The position numbers and the translations under genes are program-made. From DAIDKA01 sp963726995 (lineage in GTDB: Bacteria; Pseudomonadota; Gammaproteobacteria; Steroidobacterales; Steroidobacteraceae): 64,000 nucleotides of DNA. The stretch lies in the NCBI GenBank assembly GCA_963726995.1, contig CAVSEP010000006.1, forward strand, positions 1,364,001 to 1,428,000. Reading direction: 5' to 3'. The notes under the pieces are model-generated. The model was given only the letters and a program-made list of their open reading frames with translations, had not been told where the DNA came from and made no database searches. Positions 10,414 to 18,102 of this stretch are shown here, in pieces; position 1 is the stretch's first letter; every line of letters starts with the position of its first letter.

Positions 10414-11427
10414 TCAAAATGCGGCGTCGAAGCATATTTCACCCTTGACGCCGACCTGGTAGGCCGAGACGCGACGCTCGAAGAAGTTGGTCAGCTCCTG
10501 CACGTCCTGCAGTTCCATGAACGAGAACGGATTGCGGGCGTAGTAGCGGGCCGGCAGCCCCAGCATGGCGAGGCGCTGGTCCGCCACGTACTCCAGGTAC
10601 TGGCGCATCTCAACCCGGGTCATGCCCACCACGCCACCGGCCAGCACGTCCTCGGCAAACTCGCATTCGCATTCGACCGCCTCCTCGATCATCTGCAGCA
10701 CCTGGCGCGCCCACTCGGCGTCGAACAATCCGGGCTCCTCGGCGCGTACGGTCTTGATGACCTCGAACGCAAAGCCCATGTGGGCGCTCTCGTCGCGGAA
10801 CACCCAGGTGGTGCCGGCCGCGAGCCCGGGCAGCAGCCCCCTGGAGCGCAGGAAGTACACGTAGGCGAAGGCGCCGAAGAAGAACAGGCCTTCGATGCAG
10901 GCGGCAAAGCAGGTCAGATTGAGCAGGAAACGCCGCTTGTCGTCGGCATTGCCGATGCGGGGCAAGGACGCCACTTCGTCGATCCAGCGCTGGCAGAACA
11001 GCGCCTTGCGGCGTATCGAGGGAATATTTTCGATGGCCGCGAAGGCCTGCGCGCGCCGCTGCGGATCATTCACGTAGTTGTCCAGCAGGGTCAGGTAGAA
11101 CTGCACGTGCAGCGCTTCCTCGAACAGCTGGCGCGACAGGTACATGCGCGCCTCGGGCGCATTGATGTGCCGGTAGAGGCTGATGACCAGGTTGTTCGAG
11201 ACGATCGAATCGCCGGTGGCAAAGAAGGCGACCAGGCGCTCGATCAGATGCCGCTCGGCCGGCGTCATGCGCGTACGCAGGTGCCCCAGGTCGATCTGGA
11301 AGTCGACCTCCTCGACGCTCCAGGTGTTCTTGATGGCGCCGCGGTACATCTCATAGAAACGCGGATAGCGCATGGGACGCAGGGTGAGGTCAAAGCCCGG
11401 ATCCAGCAGGCACTGCGGCGCGCTCAT
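10414..11427 (-). CDS. nrdB: Class Ia ribonucleotide reductase, beta (radical) subunit
   Basis: The 337-aa subunit holds the di-iron/tyrosyl radical cofactor that initiates ribonucleotide reduction. All metal ligands are visible in order: Asp in FFATGDSIV, Glu and His in FEEALHVQFY (ExxH), Glu in IEGLFFFG, and Glu/His in RDESAHMGF. The Tyr four residues after the ligand His (HVQFY) matches the radical Tyr122 of E. coli. The ATG at 11427 overlaps the nrdA stop (ATGA), so the subunits are translationally coupled. Another ATG is 15 bases upstream. It is co-regulated with nrdA by the riboswitch and NrdR-type promoter upstream of that gene. Confidence 0.96.
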   Translation of the reverse strand: MSAPQCLLDPGFDLTLRPMRYPRFYEMYRGAIKNTWSVEEVDFQIDLGHLRTRMTPAERHLIERLVAFFATGDSIVSNNLVISLYRHINAPEARMYLSRQLFEEALHVQFYLTLLDNYVNDPQRRAQAFAAIENIPSIRRKALFCQRWIDEVASLPRIGNADDKRRFLLNLTCFAACIEGLFFFGAFAYVYFLRSRGLLPGLAAGTTWVFRDESAHMGFAFEVIKTVRAEEPGLFDAEWARQVLQMIEEAVECECEFAEDVLAGGVVGMTRVEMRQYLEYVADQRLAMLGLPARYYARNPFSFMELQDVQELTNFFERRVSAYQVGVKGEICFDAAF

Positions 11428-13832
11428 TGGCATGCCTGGCAACTTTCCGGATTCTCCAGGGAACAGGCGATGACCTGCGCTTCGCTCACGGCAGCGCCGG
11501 CGCGCACCGTGGTCTTGGCGATCTGCGTGGCCGGGCGGGAACGCAGGTAGTAAGTGGTCTTAAGGCCCCGTTTCCAGGCGTACATGTACATCGAGGAGAG
11601 GCGACCGATCTCCGGATTTTCCATGAACAGGTTCAGGGACTGGCTCTGGTCGATGTAGGCGCCGCGATCGGCCGCCAGGTCGATCAGGCAGCGCATGGGC
11701 AGTTCCCAGGCCGTGCGATAGATGTCCCGCAGTTCCCGCGGAAGGTCCTCCAGTCCCTGGATGGAGCCGTCGGCGAGCTTGATCGCATTGCGCATCTCCT
11801 CGGTCCACAGGCCCAGCTGCTTCAATTCCGCCACCAGGTAGCGATTGACCTGCAGGAAGTCCCCGGACAGGGTCTCGCGCTTGAAGAGATTCGAGATCTG
11901 CGGCTCGATGCACTCGCAGCAGCCGGCGATCGAGGCGATGGTTGCCGTGGGCGCGATGGCGATGAGCAGGCTGTTGCGCAGTCCGTGGGCGGCGATATCG
12001 GCGCGCAGCAAGTCCCAGGGAAGATCGCTGCCCGGCACGACATCCCAGGCGTCCGGCTGCAGTTCGCCGCGCGCGGCACGCGTCAGCGGGAAGGCCTCGT
12101 GCGGGCCGTGTTCGCGCGCCAGCTGCATGGAGGCGTGCAGGGCATGGAAGTAGATGGTGCGTGAAATGCGCGTCGAGAGCTCGCGGGCGGCCTCGCTGTC
12201 GAAAGGCAGGCGCAGCCGGAAGAACACGTCCTGCAGGCCCATCAGACCCAGGCCTACCGGCCGCCAGCGCATATTCGACGCGCGCGTCGTGCCGATGGGA
12301 TAGAAGTTCAGGTCGATGACGCGGTCCAGCTGGCGCACGGCGATCTCCACCGTGTGGGCAAGCTTCTCGAAATCAAAGCCCGTGTTCCCCAGGTGGTGGG
12401 CGAGGTTGATGGAGCCCAGGTTGCACACCGCGGTTTCCCCCGCGCTGGTGACTTCGAGGATTTCCGTGCACAGATTCGACAGGTGCACGGTATGGCCGGG
12501 CAGCGCGGTCTGGTTGCAGGCGCGGTTCGACTTGTCCTTGAAGGTCATCCAGCCATTGCCGGTCTGCGCCAGGGTGCGCATCATCCGGCCGTACAGCTCC
12601 CGTGCGCGCACCGTCTTCTTGGCCAGTCCCTGCGCCTCGGCCTGTACGTACGCGCCGTCAAAGGCCGGCCCGAACAGGTCCGGCAGTTCCGGCACCGTGC
12701 TGGGATCGAACAGCGACCACTGTCCGTCCTCTTCGACCCGGCGCATGAACAGATCCGGTATCCAGTTGGCCAGGTTCAGGTGATGGGTGCGCCGGGCGTC
12801 ATCGCCGGTGTTGTCGCGCAGTTCCAGAAAGGACTCGATGTCGGCATGCCAGGGTTCCAGGTAGGCGCAGGCCGCGCCCTTGCGCTTGCCGCCCTGATTG
12901 ACGGCCGCCACCGAGGAGTCGAGGGTCTTCAGCCACGGCACGATGCCGTTGGAAAGCCCGTTGGTGGCGCGGATCAGCGAGCCTTCCGACCGCACACGAT
13001 GCCAGGCGATGCCGATGCCGCCGGAGAACTTCGACAGCAGTGCCACGTCCTTGTAGCGATCGTAGATGGATTCCAGCGAGTCCTCGGGTGAGTCCAGGAG
13101 GAAGCAACTGGACAGCTGTTCGTGGCGCGTGCCGGCATTGAACAGCGTCGGGGAACTCGGAATGTAGTCCAGGCCCGAACAGAGCTGGTAGAGCTCGATG
13201 GCCTCGTGCACGGCCGGAGCGAGCGCCACCGCGATTCGCATCCAGAAGTACTGCGGGTTCTCAAGCACGCTGCGGCGAGTCGGATGGCGCAACAGGTAGC
13301 GGTCATAGAGAGTCCTCAGGCCGAAATACTCGAGCCGGTGGGTATGGGTCGCATCGATGGCCGCGTTGAGCTTGCGGGCGTTGGCCTCCACGAACGCCAG
13401 CACGCGCTCGTTGATCAGGCCCAAGTCAAATCCCAGGCGGATGGACTGCGAGAAGGAATGCACGCCCAGGCCCTGCACCTCCTTGTCGACGAAGGCGGAC
13501 AGCAGGCGTGCGGCCAGCCGTGAATATTCGGGTTCCTCGAAGATGAACGAGGCGGAGGTGCGGATGGACAGCTCGTCCAGTTCGCGCGTGGTGGCTCCGT
13601 CGTACAGTCCCGCGATGGTCTTGAGCGCCACCCGCATCGGATCGATGTCGTGCAGCCCTTCACAGCAGCGCGTCACGGCGCGCACGATCTTGTTCACGTC
13701 CACGGGCTCGCGGCTGCCATTGCGCTTGGTGACGCCCATGGGATTGCGCGCCGCGTTGGGCGCGGTCAGGCGGAAGCTCGCCTGGGAGCGCTCGGCGCCG
13801 CTATCCACGGTTTCGGTAGTTTCCAAAGACAT
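11424..13832 (-). CDS. nrdA: Class Ia ribonucleotide reductase, alpha (catalytic) subunit
   Basis: An 802-aa subunit reducing ribonucleoside diphosphates to deoxy forms. It begins with an ATP-cone allosteric domain (VTKRNGSREPVDVNKIVRAV), followed by the barrel with the substrate triad NLCTEILEV (N-x-C-x-E), the second redox Cys in VCNLGSINL, and the radical-transfer pair in TTYYLRSRPATQ. The protein ends in CQACQ, the mobile redox Cys pair used for turnover by thioredoxin or glutaredoxin. The ATG at 13832 has GGGGGGAG upstream; earlier in-frame starts would lie inside the riboswitch and are rejected. A cobalamin riboswitch and an NrdR-like box precede it. Confidence 0.97.
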   Translation of the reverse strand: MSLETTETVDSGAERSQASFRLTAPNAARNPMGVTKRNGSREPVDVNKIVRAVTRCCEGLHDIDPMRVALKTIAGLYDGATTRELDELSIRTSASFIFEEPEYSRLAARLLSAFVDKEVQGLGVHSFSQSIRLGFDLGLINERVLAFVEANARKLNAAIDATHTHRLEYFGLRTLYDRYLLRHPTRRSVLENPQYFWMRIAVALAPAVHEAIELYQLCSGLDYIPSSPTLFNAGTRHEQLSSCFLLDSPEDSLESIYDRYKDVALLSKFSGGIGIAWHRVRSEGSLIRATNGLSNGIVPWLKTLDSSVAAVNQGGKRKGAACAYLEPWHADIESFLELRDNTGDDARRTHHLNLANWIPDLFMRRVEEDGQWSLFDPSTVPELPDLFGPAFDGAYVQAEAQGLAKKTVRARELYGRMMRTLAQTGNGWMTFKDKSNRACNQTALPGHTVHLSNLCTEILEVTSAGETAVCNLGSINLAHHLGNTGFDFEKLAHTVEIAVRQLDRVIDLNFYPIGTTRASNMRWRPVGLGLMGLQDVFFRLRLPFDSEAARELSTRISRTIYFHALHASMQLAREHGPHEAFPLTRAARGELQPDAWDVVPGSDLPWDLLRADIAAHGLRNSLLIAIAPTATIASIAGCCECIEPQISNLFKRETLSGDFLQVNRYLVAELKQLGLWTEEMRNAIKLADGSIQGLEDLPRELRDIYRTAWELPMRCLIDLAADRGAYIDQSQSLNLFMENPEIGRLSSMYMYAWKRGLKTTYYLRSRPATQIAKTTVRAGAAVSEAQVIACSLENPESCQACQ

Positions 13833-13954
13833 CGCATCTCCCCCCAAAGGACGTGTGCGGGGGGAATGAGGGAATGCGGGGTCGCGGACGCGAAGTCCGT
13901 ACCCGATTCCGGCAGCTCCTCCCACGAGAGCCTTGAGCCATACCGCGTCACCGC

Positions 13955-14160
13955 GGTCACAACGGCAGGTCTTCGGGCTCTCGGGCAGGCTCACTCCGAC
14001 TAGGGAGTTTGCGATCTACTGGACGCCGCTTCCCGGGGCTCAAGAGCCCTAGTGCGATGGCGCCGGTCGTTCCCGAATACCGCTGCGGGGCAGCTCCGGA
14101 ATGGGCTCATCGCCGCACCGGATTCCCTCTTAGGCCTACCCCTTGGGGTAAGCACCGCTG
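13955..14160 (-). promoter_or_regulatory. Cobalamin (B12) riboswitch upstream of nrdA
   Basis: Read on the minus strand, the leader has the conserved parts of a cobalamin riboswitch in order: GGTGCTTACCCC start, AGAGGGAATCCGGTGCGG (14115-14131), GGAGCTGCCCCGCAGCGGTA, AGTCGGAGTGAGCCTGCCC and the B12 box AGCCCGAAGACCTGCC at 13964-13979. The leader then runs about 120 bases to the nrdA start, enough for an expression platform; I did not identify an unambiguous terminator, so control could be at translation initiation. By family knowledge, bound adenosylcobalamin turns expression off. Confidence 0.92.
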
Positions 14161-14162
14161 TT

Positions 14163-14182
14163 GACCACAAGATATTGTGGTC
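14163..14182. promoter_or_regulatory. NrdR-box-like palindrome over the nrdAB -10
   Basis: GACCACAAGATATTGTGGTC is a near-perfect 20-bp palindrome matching the NrdR consensus form (CAC-A-ATAT-T-GTG). It covers the inferred -10 element, as expected for a repressor of ribonucleotide reductase genes. NrdR sites are usually paired one site about three helical turns away; I see no equally good second copy here. Confidence 0.75.
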
Positions 14183-14198
14183 GGGGGCCGGATGTCAA
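14169..14198 (-). promoter_or_regulatory. Sigma70-like promoter of nrdAB
   Basis: On the minus strand a perfect -35 TTGACA (14193-14198) is followed after 18 bases by TATCTT (14169-14174) as a possible -10. The -35 contains the TGA stop of the upstream TauE gene. Transcription would start around 14162, just where the riboswitch begins, which supports the assignment. Confidence 0.7.
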
Positions 14199-14944
14199 CG
14201 GGCGCGGATGAATAGTCCGATGGTCAGGGCGATACCGATCAGCACGATGGCGACCCGCAGCACGCGTTCGTTGAGCCGATTGAGCAGCAGACCGCCCAGG
14301 ATGCCCCCGGTAATGGCGCCGGCGCTGGCAATGCCGGCCTGCAGCCAGCGCACTTCGGGCGAAAAGATGAAAATCAGCACGGCCGAGGCGTTCATGACTC
14401 CGGCCAGGGCATTCTTGGTCGCCCCGGCATTGCGCATCACCAGACCTGCGGCGGTCAGGGCGGCCAGCATCAGGAACCCGATGCCCCCGCCGAAGTAGCC
14501 GCCGTAGATGGAGATGCCGAACTGCGCCGCCATGGCACCGTACCGGGACAGGTGCGCACTGTTGGGTCGCCTGGGCGCAAAGCTGCCCCAGCCGAAGATC
14601 AGGGTGGCAAACAGCACCAGCCAGGGCACCAGATGCGCGAAGAAGCTGGAGGGCGTCACCAGCAGCAGCACCGCGCCCAGGGCGCCGCCGGTGAAACTCG
14701 TGATCACCAGCGCGCGAAACGACAGGCCGGCGGCGCCGGTGACCAGGCTGCGACCGGTCAGCGCGGTCGCGATCTGCGCCGGAAACAGGGCGATGGTCGA
14801 GGTGATGTTGGCGGCGCGGGCATCCATGCCCGTGAACATCAGCGCCGGCAGCGTGACGAAGGATCCGCCGCCCGCGAGCGCATTCTGGATGCCCGCCCAC
14901 AGCGCCGCCGCAAACAGCAGCGCCAAGGCCAGGTGGGGGGGCAT
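14195..14944 (-). CDS. TauE/SafE family membrane permease
   Basis: A 249-aa integral membrane protein with about eight hydrophobic segments and the TauE signature near the N-terminus (IQNALAGGGSFVTLPAL and NITSTIALFPAQ), repeated in the second half (YGGYFGGGIGFLMLAAL and ATKNALAGVMNASAV). Family members export or import sulfonates, sulfite or related organic anions; the substrate here is unknown. It starts one base after the stop of the NYN gene and is probably cotranscribed with it. Its stop codon is embedded in the nrdAB -35 element. Confidence 0.9.
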   Translation of the reverse strand: MPPHLALALLFAAALWAGIQNALAGGGSFVTLPALMFTGMDARAANITSTIALFPAQIATALTGRSLVTGAAGLSFRALVITSFTGGALGAVLLLVTPSSFFAHLVPWLVLFATLIFGWGSFAPRRPNSAHLSRYGAMAAQFGISIYGGYFGGGIGFLMLAALTAAGLVMRNAGATKNALAGVMNASAVLIFIFSPEVRWLQAGIASAGAITGGILGGLLLNRLNERVLRVAIVLIGIALTIGLFIRAR

Positions 14945-14945
14945 C

Positions 14946-15791
14946 TCAGGCCGGGTCGGCGACGCTATGGATCACATAGCCGCCCGACTTGTCATCCCGC
15001 TCCAGCGTGATGAGACGGCGTGCGGCGGCTTCCTCCAGAAGCTTGTTGAATGAGCGGAAGCCGTAATAGCTTTCGTTGAAGCCCGGTTTGCGGCGCTTGA
15101 GCGCCTGTTTGACCATCGAGCCCCAGATCTTCTCGTCCTCGCCGCGTTCGGCGATCAGTGCATCGATGGTGGCCAGGACCAGATCAAAGGCATCGTGCTC
15201 GCGTTCATGCTCGCGATCCTCTTCCTTGTGATTGGGCGTCTCCGCGGCGCTGGCGGCCGCTGCGGCGGCCGGCGCCGCCGCGGCCTTGCGCCGACCGGTG
15301 CGCCGCGGCTTCTGCTCGCGCACCAGATCATCGTAAAGAATGAACTCATCGCAGCTCGCCATCAGCAGATCCGAGGTCGAATTCTTGACGCCCAGGCCGA
15401 TCACATCCTTGTTGTTTTCCCGCAGTTTGCTGACCAACGGCGAGAAGTCCGAGTCTCCGCTGATGATGACGAAGGTCTCCACATGCGGCTTGGTGTAGCA
15501 CAGGTCCAGTGCATCCACGACCATGCGGATGTCGGCGGAATTCTTGCCGGACTGCTTGACGTGCGGAATCTCGATGAGCTCGAAACCGGCCTGGTGCATG
15601 CCGGCCTTGAATTCCTTGTACCGATCCCAGTCGCAGTAGGCCTTCTTGACGACGATCGAGCCCTTCAGCAGCAGCCGTTCCAGCACCCGGTTGATGTCGA
15701 ACTGCGCAAAGCGCGCATCGCGCACGCCGAGCGCGATGTTCTCGAAATCGCAGAACAACGCGAGGTTGGTGGTGTCCGCGGCGGTCGTCAT
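14946..15791 (-). CDS. NYN domain RNase-like protein with C-terminal LOTUS/OST-HTH domain
   Basis: The 281-aa protein starts with a PIN-like NYN domain: LALFCDFENIALGVRD with the first acidic cluster, KKAYCDWDRY, SADIRMVVDALDL and FVIISGDSDFSPLVSKLRE, giving the acidic residues expected for metal-dependent RNA cleavage. An Ala/Glu-rich linker (about residues 165-195) leads to a helical OST-HTH/LOTUS domain (IWGSMVKQALKRRKPGFNESYYGF and YVIHSV) that binds RNA in other proteins. The ATG overlaps the cyclase stop (ATGA), so the two are made together. The target RNA is unknown. Confidence 0.88.
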   Translation of the reverse strand: MTTAADTTNLALFCDFENIALGVRDARFAQFDINRVLERLLLKGSIVVKKAYCDWDRYKEFKAGMHQAGFELIEIPHVKQSGKNSADIRMVVDALDLCYTKPHVETFVIISGDSDFSPLVSKLRENNKDVIGLGVKNSTSDLLMASCDEFILYDDLVREQKPRRTGRRKAAAAPAAAAAASAAETPNHKEEDREHEREHDAFDLVLATIDALIAERGEDEKIWGSMVKQALKRRKPGFNESYYGFRSFNKLLEEAAARRLITLERDDKSGGYVIHSVADPA

Positions 15792-16936
15792 GCCGTGAGC
15801 GGCGTCGGTGGCAGGGCCTCGAGGATGTGCAGGCGCTTGGGCGTCGGCACGCAGAAGATGTCGATGGGAGAACTGCGTCCCCGCAGGGTCATGGCTGGCA
15901 GCTCCACCGCATTGATGTCCAGGCCGCGCGCGTCCAGCGATCGTTTGAGCGTGCTCGAGAGCACCATTTCCCCGGCGCGGGCGCGCTGGCACAGGCGCGA
16001 GGCGACGTTCACGGCATCGCCGATGATGGTGTAGTTCATGTACATGGCGGAGCCGACATTGCCGGCCACGACATCGCCTTCATTGATGCCGATTCCGAGT
16101 CCGGTCTCGATGTTCAGGCGCAGCCGCCAGCCTTCGGCCAGCAGCGCGAAGCGATCGAGCATTTCCTGTCCCGCGCGCACCGCGCGCTGGGCGCTGTCGG
16201 TCTGCTCGAAGGGCACGCCGAAACCCACCATGAGGCAGTCGCCGGCCATGTGGAATACCGTGCCCTCGTGCTGGAAGGTGATCTCCGTCAGCAGCGAGAA
16301 GTACTCGTTCAGCAGCGGCACCACTTCATGCGGGCTCAGGCGCTCGGAAATACCGGTGAAGCCGCGCAAGTCGGCGAACATGATCACCGCGCGGGTGCGA
16401 ATGTCGGCCGCGGTGAGCATGCTGTCGCGTAGCCGCGAGCTGTCCAGGATGCGGTCGGCAAGCTGCGGGGAGACGTAGCGGCGGAAGGTGGCCTGCAGCT
16501 CCTCGCCGCGCCTTGCTTCGGTATTGCGCGCGGCGGCGGCGATCTTGCGACGCCGCGAGCCGGCCCGCGCGAGCGCCTCCAGCCGCGCCAGCAGCACCGT
16601 GTCGCCGGCCGCGGCCGTCACGAAGTCATCGGCGCCGGCAGCGTAGGCGGCCATCTGCAGGTCCGACTTGAGGCTGACCACGACGATGGGCAGCATCATG
16701 GTCGCGGGGTGATCCTTCAATGCCCGGCAGGTCTCCAGGCCCGAAAGATCCGTACTGTCGGCGTCCAGCAGAATCAGGTCCGGAGCGACCTGATCGATGC
16801 AGGCCATGATGTCGGCATGCAGCGGGCAGGAGTCCAGATGGAAGCGATGGGCCACCGAGTCGTGCTCCAGAATGGGCCTGAGCGCCGCGCAACTGCCTGC
16901 GGCGAGGACCTGGAACTGCTCTTTTATCACCCCCAT
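15788..16936 (-). CDS. Receiver-domain class III adenylate/guanylate cyclase
   Basis: The N-terminal 120 residues form a receiver-like domain with phosphoacceptor region DLILLDADSTDLSG and a C-terminal Lys region (VVVSLKSD). A helical connector (RRKIAAAARNTEARRGEELQ) leads to a class III cyclase domain. This carries both metal-binding Asp segments (IMFADLRGFTGISE, FHMAGDCLMVGFG) and the transition-state region NYTIIGDAVNVASRL. It would make cAMP or cGMP in response to phosphorylation; nucleotide choice cannot be read with certainty. It is translationally coupled to an NYN/LOTUS RNase-like protein, suggesting signalling to RNA metabolism. Confidence 0.9.
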   Translation of the reverse strand: MGVIKEQFQVLAAGSCAALRPILEHDSVAHRFHLDSCPLHADIMACIDQVAPDLILLDADSTDLSGLETCRALKDHPATMMLPIVVVSLKSDLQMAAYAAGADDFVTAAAGDTVLLARLEALARAGSRRRKIAAAARNTEARRGEELQATFRRYVSPQLADRILDSSRLRDSMLTAADIRTRAVIMFADLRGFTGISERLSPHEVVPLLNEYFSLLTEITFQHEGTVFHMAGDCLMVGFGVPFEQTDSAQRAVRAGQEMLDRFALLAEGWRLRLNIETGLGIGINEGDVVAGNVGSAMYMNYTIIGDAVNVASRLCQRARAGEMVLSSTLKRSLDARGLDINAVELPAMTLRGRSSPIDIFCVPTPKRLHILEALPPTPLTA

Positions 16937-17021
16937 CCCCTTCTATTCTAAACCATTTACCGTCAAAAGCTCGACGTCGCGCTAACATCGCACTTTGCCT
17001 TCAACATCGAGCGACATAACC

Positions 17022-17642
17022 ATGGCCAGATCCAATCGCAAGGCGGCTCCGGGGGTGGTCAAGGTCTCACGCGAGCAGGCCGAAGAGGCCGTGCGGACCC
17101 TGTTGCGCTGGGCCGGGGATGACCCCAGGCGCGAGGGCCTCATCGACACGCCCAAGCGGGTGGTCAATGCCTACCGCGACTGGTTTTCCGGCTACGCGGT
17201 GGATCCGCGCGAGTACATGCGGCGCACCTTCGAGGAGGTCGAGGGCTACGACGAGATGGTGGTCTTACGCGATATCGCCTTCGAGAGCTACTGCGAACAC
17301 CACATGGCGCCCATCATCGGACGCGCGCACGTGGGCTATCTGCCGTCCAACAAGGTGGTCGGCATCAGCAAGCTGGCGCGGGTGGTGGACGGCTACGCCA
17401 GGCGCTTTCAGGTGCAGGAAAAACTCACCGCGCAGATCGCGGCCTGCATCGATGAGGTACTCAAGCCGCGTGGCGTCGGTGTGGTCATCGATTCGGAGCA
17501 CCAGTGCATGACCACCCGCGGAGTGCACAAGCGCGGCGTATCGATGGTGACCAGCCGCATGGTCGGCATATTCCGCAGCGACGCGCGCACCCGCGCGGAG
17601 TTCCTGCAGTTCATCGACATCCGCGGCTCGCGGACTATCTAG
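17022..17642 (+). CDS. folE: GTP cyclohydrolase I
   Basis: Converts GTP to dihydroneopterin triphosphate, the first step of folate (and queuosine-related) synthesis. The 206-aa protein has the zinc site motifs YCEHHMAP and HQCMTTRG and the characteristic RVVDGYARRFQVQEKLT and KRGVSMVTSRMVG segments. The ATG at 17022 is preferred over an upstream TTG at 16995, because conservation begins after a short basic tail. It is divergent from the cyclase gene and its 3' end overlaps that of msrB by eight bases, tail to tail. Confidence 0.96.
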   Translation: MARSNRKAAPGVVKVSREQAEEAVRTLLRWAGDDPRREGLIDTPKRVVNAYRDWFSGYAVDPREYMRRTFEEVEGYDEMVVLRDIAFESYCEHHMAPIIGRAHVGYLPSNKVVGISKLARVVDGYARRFQVQEKLTAQIAACIDEVLKPRGVGVVIDSEHQCMTTRGVHKRGVSMVTSRMVGIFRSDARTRAEFLQFIDIRGSRTI

Positions 17643-18102
17643 CCTTCACCTTCGACAGCGACAGCGCATTGATGCAGTAGCGCAGCCCGCTGGGCGGCGG
17701 TCCGTCCTGGAAGACATGCCCCAGGTGGCAGTCGCAGACATTGCAGGTCACCTCGACGCGCACCCGGCCGAAGCTCGCGTCCTGGTGATAGGCCACGACG
17801 TTGGGGGCCACCGGCTGGGTGAAGGACGGCCAGCCGGTGCCGCTCTGGAACTTCTCGGCGCTGTCGAACAGCAGGGTGCCGCAACCCACGCAGTTGTACT
17901 GACCTGGCTCGAACAGGTTGCACATCTCGGAGCTGTTCGGCGCCTCGGTGCCCTTCTCGCGAGCCACATGGAAGGTCTGCGGATCGAGCAGGGTGCGCCA
18001 CTCGCTTTCCGGCTTCTCGAGACGTCGCGGGGGAGCGGGATTGCCGCGCTTGACGATCGCGAGTACGTCGTTCCAGCGCAGCAGATTCGGGGTCGCGTTC
18101 AT
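17635..18102 (-). CDS. msrB: Methionine-R-sulfoxide reductase B
   Basis: The 155-aa protein reduces free or protein-bound methionine-R-sulfoxide. Visible are two zinc CxxC pairs (CVGC and CNVC), the SGTGWPSF active-site region, and the catalytic Cys in the C-terminal RYCINALSLS. The ATG at 18102 has AAGGAG upstream. There is no signal peptide, so it is cytoplasmic. It overlaps the stop of the MMPL exporter gene (ATGA), which suggests cotranscription, and overlaps folE tail to tail. Confidence 0.95.
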   Translation of the reverse strand: MNATPNLLRWNDVLAIVKRGNPAPPRRLEKPESEWRTLLDPQTFHVAREKGTEAPNSSEMCNLFEPGQYNCVGCGTLLFDSAEKFQSGTGWPSFTQPVAPNVVAYHQDASFGRVRVEVTCNVCDCHLGHVFQDGPPPSGLRYCINALSLSKVKAR

